Shown: positions 9,599-18,958, numbered from the stretch's first letter. The stretch: 64,000 nt of DNA from Aromatoleum toluvorans (GCF_012910905.1 NZ_WTVN01000008.1:62001-126000); one strand, 5' to 3'. Made by a program: numbers and translations. Notes: generated from the letters alone by a model not told the origin.

Positions 9599-10578
9599 CC
9601 CTGCTCCTTCTTCGCCGCGAGCGCGGCCTGGGTCGCGGCGCGCGTCGCCTGGTTGTCGTAGGCCTCGACGATGCGCGCGACGAGCGGATGGCGCACCACG
9701 TCCTCCTTCTGGAACTCGGTGAAGGCGATGCCGCGCACCGACGCGAGGACTTCGCGCGCTTCCAGCAGTCCGCTGCGATGCCCGCGCGGCAGGTCGATCT
9801 GCGTGAGGTCGCCGGTGACGACCGCCTTCGCGCCGATACCGATGCGGGTGAGGAACATCTTCATCTGCTCGGGCGTCGTGTTCTGCGCCTCGTCGAGGAT
9901 GATGAAGGCGTGGTTGAGCGTGCGCCCGCGCATGAAGGCGAGCGGCGCGATCTCGATGCTGCCGCGCTCGAAGAGCTTGGCGACGCGGTCGAAGCCCATC
10001 AGGTCGTAGAGCGCGTCGTAGAGCGGGCGCAGGTAGGGGTCGACCTTCTGCGCGAGGTCGCCGGGCAGGAAGCCCAGGCGCTCGCCCGCCTCGACCGCCG
10101 GGCGCGTCAGGATGATGCGCTCGACGAGCTGGCGCTCGAAGGCATCGACCGCGCTGGCAACCGCGAGGTAGGTCTTGCCGGTACCCGCCGGGCCGATGCC
10201 GAAGGTGATGTCGTGCGCCTGGATGTTCTTCAGGTATTCGACCTGGCGCGGCGTGCGGCCGTGCAGCTCGGTCTTGCGCGTCATCAGCGCCGGCGCCGCG
10301 TGGTCGGACTTGCGGCGGTTGGCAACCTCGATCAGGCCGAGCTGGATGTCATCGACGGTGAGGTGCTCGTGCGCCTGCTCGTAGAACTCGCGCAGCGCCT
10401 TGGCCGCAAGCGCCACCTCGGCCGCCTGCCCCTGCAGCAGGAAGCGCTCGCCGCGACGCGCGATGGTCACGTCATAGGCGGTCTCGATCTGGCGCAGGTT
10501 CTCGTCGAGCGCGCCGCACAGGTTCGCGAGCCGCTGGTTGTCCAGCGGCTCCAGTACCACTTCCGTGGGTCGCCCCAT
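9595..10578 (-). CDS. ybeZ: PhoH-family ATPase (YbeZ)
   Basis: A 327-residue cytoplasmic P-loop protein. An N-terminal KH-like region is followed by the PhoH ATPase core with Walker [12 protein letters not shown] and Walker [16 protein letters not shown]. YbeZ works with YbeY in RNA metabolism; its biochemical role is less settled than YbeY's. The start directly abuts the miaB stop, and ybeY overlaps its end by 4 bases, so the genes form one translationally linked unit. Confidence 0.92.
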   Translation of the reverse strand: MGRPTEVVLEPLDNQRLANLCGALDENLRQIETAYDVTIARRGERFLLQGQAAEVALAAKALREFYEQAHEHLTVDDIQLGLIEVANRRKSDHAAPALMTRKTELHGRTPRQVEYLKNIQAHDITFGIGPAGTGKTYLAVASAVDAFERQLVERIILTRPAVEAGERLGFLPGDLAQKVDPYLRPLYDALYDLMGFDRVAKLFERGSIEIAPLAFMRGRTLNHAFIILDEAQNTTPEQMKMFLTRIGIGAKAVVTGDLTQIDLPRGHRSGLLEAREVLASVRGIAFTEFQKEDVVRHPLVARIVEAYDNQATRAATQAALAAKKEQG

Positions 10579-11916
10579 TCAGACCTCTCTGGTCACGATT
10601 TCGCCGCGCAGGCTGTGCGGCAACGCGGCGGTGATGGTCAGGTCGACAAACTGCCCGATCAGGCGCGGATTGCCGAGGAAATTCACCACGCGGTTGTTCG
10701 CGGTGCGCGCCGCCAGCTCGTTCTCGTCCTTGCGCGAACGGCCTTCGACGAGCACGCGCTCGACGCGCCCGACCATCGCCTGGCTGATCGCCTGCGCCTG
10801 CTCGTCGATGCGCTTCTGCAGGCGCGCGAGCCAGCGCAGCTTGGTCTCCTGCGGCACCGGGTCTTCCAGGTCCGCGGCCGGCGTCCCGGGGCGCGGGCTG
10901 AAGACGAAGCTGAAGGACGCATCGAAACCGACCTCCTCGATCAGCTTCATCGTCTTCTCGAAATCCTCCTCGGTCTCGCCCGGGAAGCCGACGATGAAGT
11001 CCGACGACAGCGACAGATCCGGCCGCGCCGCGCGCAGCTTGCGCACGACCGACTTGAACTCGAGCACCGAATAGCCACGCTTCATCGCCGCGAGAATGCG
11101 GTCCGATCCCGACTGCACCGGCAGGTGCAGGTGACTGACGAGCTTCGGGATGTTCGCGTAGACGTCGAACATCCGCGGCGTCATCTCACGCGGGTGCGAA
11201 GTCGTGTAGCGCATGCGCTCGATGCCGGGAATCTCGGCGACGCATTCGAGCAGGAAGGCGAAATCGCCCAACTCGCCGCCCTGCCGCGTGATCGGCCCGC
11301 GCCATGCGTTGACATTCTGGCCGAGCAGCGTCACCTCCTTGACCCCCTGGTCGGCGAGTCCCGCGATCTCGGTCAGCACGTCATCGAGCGGACGCGACAC
11401 CTCCTCGCCGCGCGTATAGGGCACGACGCAGTAGGTGCAGTACTTCGAGCAGCCTTCCATGATCGAGACGAAGGCGCTCGCCCCCTCGACCCGCGCCGGC
11501 GGCAGGTTGTCGAACTTCTCGATCTCCGGAAAGGAAATGTCGACCTGCGAACGACCGCTGTAGCGCCGCTCGGCGATCAGTTGCGGCAGGCGGTGCAGGG
11601 TCTGCGGCCCGAACACGACGTCGACATAGGGCGCGCGCGCGACGATCGCCGCCCCTTCCTGGCTCGCGACACAGCCGCCCACGCCGATGATGAGGTTCGG
11701 ATTCGCCTGTTTCAGATGCTTCACCCGCCCGAGGTCGTGGAACACCCGCTCCTGCGCCTTCTCGCGCACCGAGCAGGTGTTGAAGAGGATCACGTCCGCC
11801 TCTTCGGGCTTGTCGGTCTTGACCAGTTCCTCGGTCGCCCCGAGCACATCCGCCATCTTGTCGGAGTCGTACTCGTTCATCTGGCACCCGAAGGTGCGGA
11901 TATACAGTTTCTTCAT
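10579..11916 (-). CDS. miaB: tRNA-2-methylthio-N6-dimethylallyladenosine synthase
   Basis: A 445-residue radical SAM methylthiotransferase that converts i6A37 to ms2i6A37 in tRNAs reading UNN codons. Domains in order are an N-terminal UPF0004 domain ([11 protein letters not shown] with conserved cysteines; further cysteines in NTCSVRE and GVGGCVAS), a radical SAM core ([15 protein letters not shown]) and a C-terminal TRAM domain. Length is standard. It is first in the miaB-ybeZ-ybeY-corC-lnt unit. The short gap upstream separates it from the oppositely oriented tRNA-Met, so the two promoters must lie back to back in about 50 bases. Confidence 0.96.
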   Translation of the reverse strand: MKKLYIRTFGCQMNEYDSDKMADVLGATEELVKTDKPEEADVILFNTCSVREKAQERVFHDLGRVKHLKQANPNLIIGVGGCVASQEGAAIVARAPYVDVVFGPQTLHRLPQLIAERRYSGRSQVDISFPEIEKFDNLPPARVEGASAFVSIMEGCSKYCTYCVVPYTRGEEVSRPLDDVLTEIAGLADQGVKEVTLLGQNVNAWRGPITRQGGELGDFAFLLECVAEIPGIERMRYTTSHPREMTPRMFDVYANIPKLVSHLHLPVQSGSDRILAAMKRGYSVLEFKSVVRKLRAARPDLSLSSDFIVGFPGETEEDFEKTMKLIEEVGFDASFSFVFSPRPGTPAADLEDPVPQETKLRWLARLQKRIDEQAQAISQAMVGRVERVLVEGRSRKDENELAARTANNRVVNFLGNPRLIGQFVDLTITAALPHSLRGEIVTREV

Positions 11917-11968
11917 TGAAGCGTGTTGACGCGCGGTTTCGCAAACCGCTATATTAGCAGGCTCGCGC

Positions 11969-12045
11969 GGTGATGTAGCTCAGACGGTTAGAGCGACGGA
12001 TTCATAACCCGTAGGTCGGCAGTTCGATTCTGCCCATCACCACCA
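11969..12045 (+). tRNA. tRNA-Met (anticodon CAT), with encoded CCA
   Basis: The cloverleaf is readable: acceptor GGTGATG pairs with CATCACC, the anticodon loop is TTCATAA, the T-arm has the GTTCGATTC loop region, the discriminator is A (12042) and CCA is encoded (12043-12045). An initiator tRNA is excluded because the acceptor is fully paired and three anticodon-stem G:C pairs are absent. A tRNA-Ile2 with lysidine-modified CAU is the alternative, but elongator Met fits better. The last anticodon-stem pair reads A31 x C39. Confidence 0.9.
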
Positions 12046-12053
12046 AGTTTCCG

Positions 12054-12087
12054 AAAGCCGCTGAATCGCAAGGTTCAGCGGCTTTTT
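12054..12087 (+). terminator. Rho-independent terminator after tRNA-Met
   Basis: An 11-bp stem AAGCCGCTGAA / TTCAGCGGCTT with an 8-base loop, ending in a run of T. It is 9 bases beyond the CCA end of the tRNA, so it should end the monocistronic tRNA transcript. Confidence 0.88.
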
Positions 12088-12159
12088 CACGTTCGAGGGC
12101 CTACCGAGCTGGCCCGGGCGCACGGCCGATCACAGCCCGCTCCCCCTCGCACCAAAGAC

Positions 12160-13353
12160 TCAGTTTCCCGCCGGCGCAGCGCGCAGCCGCGCCGCGTGTC
12201 GGCCGTGCAGCAGGTAGAACGCCCCGATGCACAGGACGGCGAGTGCGGCCATGCTCCAGTACAGGTTGCGGTAGCCCATGCGCGAGATCGTCAGGCCGAG
12301 CAGGTAAGGGCCGAAGCCCAGGCTGCCATCCATGAAGATGAAGAAAGTCGAGGTCGCGAGGCCCATGCGATGGGGGGCCACCACCTTGACGGCTACCGCA
12401 TAGAGCGCCGACTGCAGGTTGCCGAATCCCAGGCCGATCAGTGCCGCCGCCGCCAGCAGCGCCGTCCCGGTGTGCGCATTGGCCAGCAGGATCAGGCCGG
12501 CCGCGAGGAGCACGCAGCATGGATAGACCACCACGCTGGACCCCTTGCGGTCCATCAGCCGACCGGTCACCGGGCGCGAACACAACACCACCACCGAATA
12601 CACGATGAAGAAGAAACTCGCGGCGGTGACGAGATCGAGTTCGGCGGCATAGACATTGATGAAGGCCAGCACGCTCGCGTAGCACAATCCGCCGAGGAAG
12701 GTGACCGCTGCGACCGGAATCGCCTTGGCCTCGAGCAGCCGGCCGAACGAGAATTCCAGGCCGCGGATTTCCTTGTGCGACGGATCGATCTCGGGCACCT
12801 CCAGCCCGGTGGCGGCGAGCAGGCCGAGGACCGCGATCACCAGGCAGGACGCGAAGATCCAGGTGAAGTCGGCGTGCTGCAGCAGCCACAGCCCGAGGAA
12901 GGGGCCGATGGCCGAGGCCAGGGTCGTGCTGAGGCTGTAGTGGCCGATGCCTTCGGCCTTGCGATCCGGCGGGATGATGTGCGCCACGGCCGTACCGGCC
13001 GCGGTGCTGCCCACGCCCAGCGCCAGTCCGTGCAGGAAACGCACCACAATCAGCGTCTCGACGGAGTGGCTGAGGAAATACAGGCACGTGGTCAGCGCAA
13101 ACACAACCATGCCGACGATCATGGTCCTTTTCCGGCCGAGGCTATCGATGAGCTGGCCGATGATCAGTCGCCCCAGCAGGGTGCCGATGACGAAAATGCC
13201 GGCGACGAGTCCGGCTTCGCTCAGCGATGACTGGTATGCCTCGATGGCATAGGCGCCGACCACCACGATCAGCATGTAGAAGACCAGGCACAGGAAAAAG
13301 TTGACGCCCGAGACGATCAGGAAATTCCGGGTCCAGAGAGGTGCGGATTGCAT
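12160..13353 (-). CDS. Major facilitator superfamily transporter
   Basis: 397 residues from ATG 13353 (MQSAPLWTRNFLIV), with about 12 hydrophobic segments and the MFS motif A between helices 2 and 3 (GQLIDSLGRKRTM). A related motif occurs in the middle loop (GRLMDRKGS). The open frame continues upstream into marR, but that part is not membrane-like. It lies 10 bases downstream of a MarR regulator gene and is probably co-transcribed, which suggests a drug or small-molecule exporter controlled by that regulator. The substrate is unknown. Confidence 0.85.
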   Translation of the reverse strand: MQSAPLWTRNFLIVSGVNFFLCLVFYMLIVVVGAYAIEAYQSSLSEAGLVAGIFVIGTLLGRLIIGQLIDSLGRKRTMIVGMVVFALTTCLYFLSHSVETLIVVRFLHGLALGVGSTAAGTAVAHIIPPDRKAEGIGHYSLSTTLASAIGPFLGLWLLQHADFTWIFASCLVIAVLGLLAATGLEVPEIDPSHKEIRGLEFSFGRLLEAKAIPVAAVTFLGGLCYASVLAFINVYAAELDLVTAASFFFIVYSVVVLCSRPVTGRLMDRKGSSVVVYPCCVLLAAGLILLANAHTGTALLAAAALIGLGFGNLQSALYAVAVKVVAPHRMGLATSTFFIFMDGSLGFGPYLLGLTISRMGYRNLYWSMAALAVLCIGAFYLLHGRHAARLRAAPAGN

Positions 13354-13363
13354 GGGGAAAAAG

Positions 13364-13771
13364 TTATTTGAGGTTGTCGAGTAGCTGACGGAAGACGGTG
13401 ACGCTCTGTTCCAGCGGATCCGGCGCGATTCCGGCGGTGACGCGCCCTTCCAGCGCCGTGATCTGCTCGCGGCACTCCGCATAGACGCGCTCTCCCTGCG
13501 CCGTCAGGGCCAGCGACTTCTCGCGCCGGTTGTGGCCCGGAAGGCAGGTGAGGTACCCCAGCTCCTCCAGGCGCTGCACGCGGCGGGTCACGCCGGGCTT
13601 CTCGATCCCGTAGTAATGGGAAATCTCGACCAACGAGGCTTGGGCATGCTCGTGCAGATAGAGCATCACCTGCCACAGCGAATAGGACAGCTCGTAGGGA
13701 TGGAGCAGCTGGTTCAGCGCCTGGATCAGGGGCCGATAGACCGACAGGTAGGACCTGAAAATTCCTTGCAT
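13364..13771 (-). CDS. MarR-family transcriptional regulator
   Basis: A 135-residue winged-helix protein of MarR size. The central region (SLVEISHYYGIEKPGVTRRVQRLEELGYL) is the helix-turn-helix, followed by the wing (RREKSLALTAQGERV). MarR proteins are dimeric repressors released by small phenolic or drug-like ligands. It probably autoregulates and controls the MFS gene that follows. The ATG at 13771 has no evident Shine-Dalgarno, and a TATAGC box lies only 6 bases upstream, so the mRNA may be leaderless. An AT-rich palindromic region directly upstream is a candidate operator. Confidence 0.88.
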   Translation of the reverse strand: MQGIFRSYLSVYRPLIQALNQLLHPYELSYSLWQVMLYLHEHAQASLVEISHYYGIEKPGVTRRVQRLEELGYLTCLPGHNRREKSLALTAQGERVYAECREQITALEGRVTAGIAPDPLEQSVTVFRQLLDNLK

Positions 13772-13782
13772 CCGGCGCTATA

Positions 13783-13804
13783 GTTATCTTAATTAACTGT
13801 TAAC
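13783..13804. promoter_or_regulatory. Candidate MarR operator
   Basis: A conspicuously AT-rich island in GC-rich DNA. It holds the interrupted palindrome GTTA-N7-TAAC (13783-13797), followed at once by GTTAAC (13799-13804). It lies between marR and bdhA, overlapping the place where a marR promoter would sit. Location and symmetry suggest an autoregulatory site; binding is not proven. Confidence 0.45.
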
Positions 13805-13981
13805 AAACGCAACTATGTCGCCGGACGGGGTCGCTGTCAACCGTCCGGCCCGGTCGCTCGACCGCAGGCAACGGAATGCCCCGGGTCTGCGCCCCGTGCC
13901 CGTGAATCTTGATTTCGCCGATCGGGTCACCCAGACTTTTTCCGTAGGGACCGTTGCGCCGCATGCGAAGGAGCGTGGAGC

Positions 13982-14770
13982 ATGGCTCGGGAAATGGACG
14001 GGAAGGTGGCCGTGGTCACCGGGGCGGGAAGCGGCATCGGCAGGGCGATCGCGGAGAAGCTGGCGCAGGCCGGCGCGATGGTTGCGGTGGCGGATATCAA
14101 TCTTGCGGGGGCCGAACAGGTCGCACAGGCGATCGTCGCGGCGGGCGGCCGGGCGGTCGGGGTGGCGATGGATGTCGCCGACGAGGCGGCGGTCGATGAG
14201 GCCATCGACGGCATCGCGGCGAAGCACGGCAGCGTGGATGTGCTGGTGTCGAATGCGGGCATCCAGATCGTCGATCCGATCGTCGAGTTCAAGCTCGCGG
14301 ACTGGCGGAAGATCCTTGCCATCCATCTCGACGGCGCCTTCCTGACGACCCGTGCGGCGCTTCGGCACATGTATCGCGGCAAGCGCGGCGGCGTGGTGAT
14401 CTACACCGGCTCGGTGCATTCGCACACGGCCTCGCCGCTGAAATGCGCCTACGTGACGGCAAAGCACGGCCTGCTGGGCCTCGCGCGTGTCGTGGCGAAG
14501 GAAGGCGCCGAGCATGGCGTGCGCTCGTACGTGGTGTGCCCGAGCTTCGTGCGCACGCCGCTGGTCGACAAGCAGATCCCGGAACAGGCGCGCGATCTGG
14601 GCATCAGCGAGGAGGAGGTCGTCCGCAAGGTGATGCTCGGAGAGACCGTGGATGGCGAGTTCACGACGCTCGACGATGTCGCGAGCACCGTGCTGTTCCT
14701 GTCCGCGTTCCCGAGCGCAGCCTTCACCGGGCAATCCTTCCTGCTGACGCACGGCTGGGTCATGCACTGA
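13982..14770 (+). CDS. bdhA: 3-hydroxybutyrate dehydrogenase
   Basis: 262 residues, a classical short-chain dehydrogenase. NAD-binding GAGSGIG is at the N-terminus, NAG occurs mid-protein, and the catalytic Ser144-Tyr157-Lys161 fall in [20 protein letters not shown]. The C-terminal [13 protein letters not shown] region fits BdhA. The enzyme interconverts 3-hydroxybutyrate and acetoacetate in polyhydroxybutyrate and ketone-body metabolism in the cytoplasm. GGAG lies upstream of the ATG. A patatin-like lipase gene follows 36 bases later on the same strand, a frequent partner in betaproteobacteria, suggesting a shared role in PHB or lipid turnover. Confidence 0.88.
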   Translation: MAREMDGKVAVVTGAGSGIGRAIAEKLAQAGAMVAVADINLAGAEQVAQAIVAAGGRAVGVAMDVADEAAVDEAIDGIAAKHGSVDVLVSNAGIQIVDPIVEFKLADWRKILAIHLDGAFLTTRAALRHMYRGKRGGVVIYTGSVHSHTASPLKCAYVTAKHGLLGLARVVAKEGAEHGVRSYVVCPSFVRTPLVDKQIPEQARDLGISEEEVVRKVMLGETVDGEFTTLDDVASTVLFLSAFPSAAFTGQSFLLTHGWVMH

Positions 14771-14806
14771 GCCGGGCCGCGCCTCCGCACCCGCGACACC
14801 GAACGC

Positions 14807-15961
14807 ATGAGACGCCCCAGGCCGCCTTTCCGGACGATCGCCCTGGTCCTCCAGGGCGGCGGCGCGTTGGGCGCCTATCAGGCGGGGGTGTATCAGGGGC
14901 TGAATGATGGCGGGATCGAACCGGACTGGCTGGCCGGGATCTCGATCGGCGCGATCAACACCGCGCTGATCGCCGGCAGTCCGCCCGCGCAGCGGGTCGC
15001 CAACCTGCGCACCTTCTGGGAGACCGTGTGTCGGCCGGCCATCGCCCAGCCGCTTGCCGCGGTCATGCAGTCCTGGGTCGGACAGCTCGGCGACGAGGCG
15101 CGGCGCATGTTCAACGCCGTCACGGCGTGGCGCGGCGTGGTCGAAGGGCAGGAGGGTTTCTTCAAGCCGCGGCTGCCGCCGCCCTGGCTGTCCGTGAGCC
15201 TGCCGCCGGCGGAAGCGAGCTACTACGACATCTCGCCGCTGCGCACGACGCTGGCGCAGCTCGTTGACCTCGAGCGCATCAATGCCGGCAGCCCGCGCGT
15301 GTCGGTCGGCGCCGTGAATGTCCGCACCGGCAACTTCGAGTATTTCGACAACACCGTCGGCCCCTGGAAGGGGCGCTTGCGGCTCGAGCATTTCATGGCG
15401 TCGGGCGCCCTGCCCCCGGGTTTTCCGCCGGTCGAGATCGACGGCGAGTACTACTGGGACGGCGGGCTGGTGTCGAACACGCCGCTGGGGCACGTGCTCG
15501 CCGACGAGCCGCGCCACGACACGCTGGCCTTCCAGGTCGATCTGTGGAGCGCACTCGGGATGGTGCCGACGAATATCTGGGACGCGCAGGAGCGCCAGAA
15601 GGACATCCAGTATTCGAGCCGCACGCGTGCGATCACCGACCTGATGGCGCGCGAGCAGGAGCTGCGCAACATCGTGCGCGAGCTGCTGAAGTACGTCCCG
15701 CAGGACACCCGGCTGTCCGACCACTGGTGCACCCGCGCAGACCAGTGGGCCTGCGGGCGGCAGGTGAGCGTGATCCACCTGATCTACCAGGAAAAGGAAT
15801 GGGACGGGCTCGCGAAGGATTACGAGTTCGGCCCGCAGACGATGCGCGACCACTGGGCGAGCGGCCTCGACGACATCCGTGCGAGCCTTGCCCACAAGGA
15901 ATGGCTGGAACTGCCGCCGCACCACGAGCGCTTCGTCACCCACGATCTCCACCGGCAGTGA
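14807..15961 (+). CDS. Patatin-like phospholipase family protein
   Basis: 384 residues. The patatin core is clear: oxyanion glycine loop LQGGGALGAYQAG, nucleophile elbow GISIG with Ser46, and catalytic Asp218 in WDGGL. A C-terminal extension of about 130 residues carries charged helices, including a DLMAREQELRN segment. Patatin-like enzymes hydrolyse acyl esters of phospholipids or polyesters. The bdhA partner makes a role around PHB granules or membrane lipid turnover plausible, but the substrate is not known. No signal peptide is visible, so it is probably cytoplasmic. Confidence 0.87.
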   Translation: MRRPRPPFRTIALVLQGGGALGAYQAGVYQGLNDGGIEPDWLAGISIGAINTALIAGSPPAQRVANLRTFWETVCRPAIAQPLAAVMQSWVGQLGDEARRMFNAVTAWRGVVEGQEGFFKPRLPPPWLSVSLPPAEASYYDISPLRTTLAQLVDLERINAGSPRVSVGAVNVRTGNFEYFDNTVGPWKGRLRLEHFMASGALPPGFPPVEIDGEYYWDGGLVSNTPLGHVLADEPRHDTLAFQVDLWSALGMVPTNIWDAQERQKDIQYSSRTRAITDLMAREQELRNIVRELLKYVPQDTRLSDHWCTRADQWACGRQVSVIHLIYQEKEWDGLAKDYEFGPQTMRDHWASGLDDIRASLAHKEWLELPPHHERFVTHDLHRQ

Positions 15962-15986
15962 GGCCGGTCCGGGAGCGTGCTCGGCC

Positions 15987-17738
15987 TCACGCCTTTCCGG
16001 ACGGCGGCGCGGGCATCGCGGCGCATTCGAGGAAGATGCGCCTAGTGCAGCGGGCGCACATGGCCGGGTCCAGGGTCGGCACGACGGCCGCGAGCGCATC
16101 CGACTTGCTGTCGAAGATGTGCTTGCGGTCCAGCTGCTCGTAGAGGCCGCTGCGCCGCCAGGCATTCACGACCCGCGCCCGCGGCCGGTGGAACTGCAGC
16201 GACCCGCCCGCTTCCTGCCGCAGGCGGAATTCCTGCGACCACAGCCGCGCGCCGGCGAGGTCGACGAAGTTCATGCTCTTGGCCATCACCAGCAGGTGCT
16301 TCTGGCCGGGGAAGCGCTCGCGGTAGTGCGTCAGCATGTCGCCGACGTACTGCGCGGCGCCGAAATACACGTCGCCTTCCATGCGCACGAGCTTCAACTG
16401 CGGGCACTCGCCGACCGGATCGGCGATGTCCTCGATGGGGGTGAAGTGGCGTGCCGGGCCGTGCGGCACGAGCACGCGCATCACCGGGCGCGAGGTCTGG
16501 TACAGGTAGAACACCAGCGACAGGCCGACGCCGATCAGCACCGCGAACTCGATCGGGATGAGCAGCGTGGCCATCCAGGTCGCGCCCAGGCACACCGCCT
16601 CCTGGCGGCTGAAGCGCACGGTCTCGCGGATCTTCGGGATGTTGATCAGCGTCCAGGCGACGTACAGCAGCAGCGCGGCGATCGCCGCCATCGGGATGCC
16701 GGCGAGAAGATCGGCGCTCGCGCCCACCAGCACCAGCAGCAGCAGGACGCTCGAAAACACCGCCGCAAGCGGCGTGCGCGCGCCGGCCTCGTAGTTCGGC
16801 ATCGAACGATTGAGCGAGCCGCAGGAAAGGTAGGACGAGAAGAAGCTGCCGGCGATGTTGGAGAGGCCCTGCCCGAGGAATTCGCGGTTCACGTCGATGG
16901 TCTGGCCCGAGCGCTCCGCCACCGCCTTGGCAATCGACACCGATTGCCCGAGCGCGACGATCGTGAGCGACAGCGCGATGCCCGAGAGCTGCGCGAGCGT
17001 CGCCGGCGAGAAGTCGGGCAGGCTGAACGGTGGCAGCACCGAGGCGATCGCCTGCAGGTGCACGAAGGATTCGCCGGAGTGCCGCTGCCACACCGCGGCC
17101 AGCGCGTAGCCCGCGGCAAGCCCCGCCAGCATCGCCGGCCAGCGCGGCCGCAGGCGCGCGACGACGGCGGTGGTCGTGACGGTGGTCAGCGCGACCGCGA
17201 GTTCACCCCAATGAGCCCCCCACGGCGTCCCGCCGTCGCGCAGGACCAGATGCCACAGGTCGAGCGCCGCGTGGTAGGCGATCAGGCAGGCCGCGCCCGA
17301 CATGAAGCCGATCAGCACCGAGGGGGCGATGAAGTTCGCCAGCGCGCCGAGACGGAAGCGCGCGACGAGAAACTGGATCACACCGACCATCAGGGTCGCG
17401 GTGAGGACGAGGCGGATGTAGTCGGGGCTCCCCGGCAGGGCGAGCGGCGACAGCATCGCGAACAGTGCGAGCGAGTTCGCGTTCGTCGGCCCGGACACGA
17501 CGTGGCGGCTCGAACCGAAGAGCGCCGCGACGACACACGGCACGATCGCGGAGTAGATCCCGTACACCGGCGGCATCCCCGCGAGGCGGGCGAAGGCCAC
17601 CCCCTGCGGCAGCACCAGCAGCGCACCGAGCAGCCCCGCGAGCAGGTCGGCGCGCAGCGTCGCCATGGAGACCCCGCGCCACCAGACACCGTCTGCTGCG
17701 GGCGGAACCGGGGACACGGTTTGCGCCGGGGGCGACAT
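15987..17738 (-). CDS. SulP-family anion permease with STAS domain
   Basis: 583 residues from ATG 17738 (MSPPAQTVSPVPP), 23 bases after the Epd-family gene ends. A long hydrophobic transport domain carries SulP landmarks (GVAFARLAGMPPVYGIYSA near the N-terminus and SCGSLNRSMPNYEAG mid-protein). A cytoplasmic STAS domain occupies the last third. SulP proteins exchange or symport sulfate, bicarbonate or other anions; the substrate cannot be read here. The extreme C-terminus has a small cysteine cluster (CARCTRRIFLEC), unusual for a STAS tail. Confidence 0.88.
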   Translation of the reverse strand: MSPPAQTVSPVPPAADGVWWRGVSMATLRADLLAGLLGALLVLPQGVAFARLAGMPPVYGIYSAIVPCVVAALFGSSRHVVSGPTNANSLALFAMLSPLALPGSPDYIRLVLTATLMVGVIQFLVARFRLGALANFIAPSVLIGFMSGAACLIAYHAALDLWHLVLRDGGTPWGAHWGELAVALTTVTTTAVVARLRPRWPAMLAGLAAGYALAAVWQRHSGESFVHLQAIASVLPPFSLPDFSPATLAQLSGIALSLTIVALGQSVSIAKAVAERSGQTIDVNREFLGQGLSNIAGSFFSSYLSCGSLNRSMPNYEAGARTPLAAVFSSVLLLLVLVGASADLLAGIPMAAIAALLLYVAWTLINIPKIRETVRFSRQEAVCLGATWMATLLIPIEFAVLIGVGLSLVFYLYQTSRPVMRVLVPHGPARHFTPIEDIADPVGECPQLKLVRMEGDVYFGAAQYVGDMLTHYRERFPGQKHLLVMAKSMNFVDLAGARLWSQEFRLRQEAGGSLQFHRPRARVVNAWRRSGLYEQLDRKHIFDSKSDALAAVVPTLDPAMCARCTRRIFLECAAMPAPPSGKA

Positions 17739-17761
17739 TCGGGCGCTCCGTGCGATGGCGC

Positions 17762-18790
17762 TCAGCGCCCCAGCCGCTTCGCCCAGAACGCCGCGACATC
17801 CAGCATGCGGCGCGAGAAGGCCCATTCGTTGTCGAACCACAGCAGCAGGTTCACGAGGCGTTCGCCGCTCGCACGCGTCTGGCTGCCGTCGACGATCGCC
17901 GAGAAGCCGTTGTGGTTGAAATCCACCGACGCATGCGGACCGTCCGAGTACGCGAGCACGCCGTGGCGGTCTTCCTCGGCGACACGCCGCAGCAGGCGGT
18001 TGATCGTTTCGACCGTGGCATTGCGCCGGAGCGTCACCGTCAGGTCGATCGCCGACACGTTGGGCACCGGCACGCGGATCGCCTTCGCCGCGATCCTCCC
18101 TTCCAGCTCCGGCAGCAGGCGGACGACGCCTTTCGCCAGCCCCGTCTGCACCGGGATCATCGACTGCATCGCCGAGCGGGTCATGCGCAGGTCGGTCGCG
18201 TGGTAGCCGTCGATCACCGGCTGGTCGTTCATCACCGAATGCAGCGTCGTCGTCAGCGCGTGCTCGATGCCGAAAGCCTGCTCGAGGAGCGCGAGGATGG
18301 GCACGACGGCGTTGGTCGTGCAGGAGGCGGCCGACACGATGCGTTCGCTGCCGTCGAGCGCCTCGTGGTTCATGCCGAACACGACGGTGCGATCGACGTC
18401 CGCGGCACTGTGGCCGGGATGCGACAGCAGCAGGCGCGGACAGCCGGCGGCGAGGAAGGCTTCGAGCTCATGGCGGAAACGGTAGCGCCCCGAGGCCTCG
18501 ACGAGCAGGTCCGGTCCGAAGGCCCGCCAATCCACGCCGTCCGGCGTCGCCGCATGGGTCACCGCGATGTTCTGGTCATCGACATGCAGGCAGCCGTCGC
18601 GAATGCCGACCGTGCCCGGAAAGCCGCCGTGGGTCGAGTCGAAGCGGGTGAGGTAGGCCATGCTCTCGAGGTCTGCCGGCTCGTTGATGGCGACGATCGA
18701 AAGCGACTGGCGCAGCGGCGATTCGTGCAGGGCGCGGAGGAAACAGCGGCCGATGCGGCCGTAACCGTTGATGGCGATGCGGAAAGTCAT
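17762..18790 (-). CDS. GAPDH-family dehydrogenase, Epd-like (erythrose-4-phosphate dehydrogenase type)
   Basis: 342 residues from ATG 18790 (MTFRIAINGYGRIGR, the NAD-binding start). The catalytic cysteine is Cys157 in AASCTTNAVVP. The following region (LHSVMNDQPVIDGYH, then MTRSAMQSMIP) reads more like Epd than glycolytic GAPDH, which usually has TVHAxTATQ there. Epd makes 4-phosphoerythronate for pyridoxal phosphate synthesis; Gap acts in glycolysis. It precedes a SulP gene rather than pgk or fba, so the context does not decide. GAPDH family is certain; the Epd assignment is moderate. Confidence 0.8.
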   Translation of the reverse strand: MTFRIAINGYGRIGRCFLRALHESPLRQSLSIVAINEPADLESMAYLTRFDSTHGGFPGTVGIRDGCLHVDDQNIAVTHAATPDGVDWRAFGPDLLVEASGRYRFRHELEAFLAAGCPRLLLSHPGHSAADVDRTVVFGMNHEALDGSERIVSAASCTTNAVVPILALLEQAFGIEHALTTTLHSVMNDQPVIDGYHATDLRMTRSAMQSMIPVQTGLAKGVVRLLPELEGRIAAKAIRVPVPNVSAIDLTVTLRRNATVETINRLLRRVAEEDRHGVLAYSDGPHASVDFNHNGFSAIVDGSQTRASGERLVNLLLWFDNEWAFSRRMLDVAAFWAKRLGR

Positions 18791-18928
18791 GCGGGGAAGG
18801 TGGACCATGCGTCGGGACGTTCAGACCGAAGCATAGCCGGAGAAGGGGCGTCGCGTCGCGCCCAACGGACTTTCGCGTGCCGGGCCCCGGGCGGCAGGCG
18901 CCGCGCACCGATGTCGTGGGCATGCGGA

Positions 18929-18958
18929 ATGACAAGCCCCTCTTCCGCAGCGCATAAT
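18929..18958 (+). promoter_or_regulatory. Possible sigma-70 promoter for the bacteriohemerythrin gene
   Basis: ATGACA (18929-18934) and CATAAT (18953-18958) with an 18-base spacer, about 90 bases upstream of the hemerythrin ATG in a 257-base divergent gap. Match by eye only. Confidence 0.3.

Noticed and set aside
9688-11919. A 743-codon plus-strand frame opposite ybeZ and miaB
   Set aside because: Shadow frame; no family motif, and both real genes are certain.
13793-16165. A 790-codon minus-strand frame opposite bdhA and the patatin gene
   Set aside because: Both plus-strand genes have intact catalytic motifs; the antisense frame has none.
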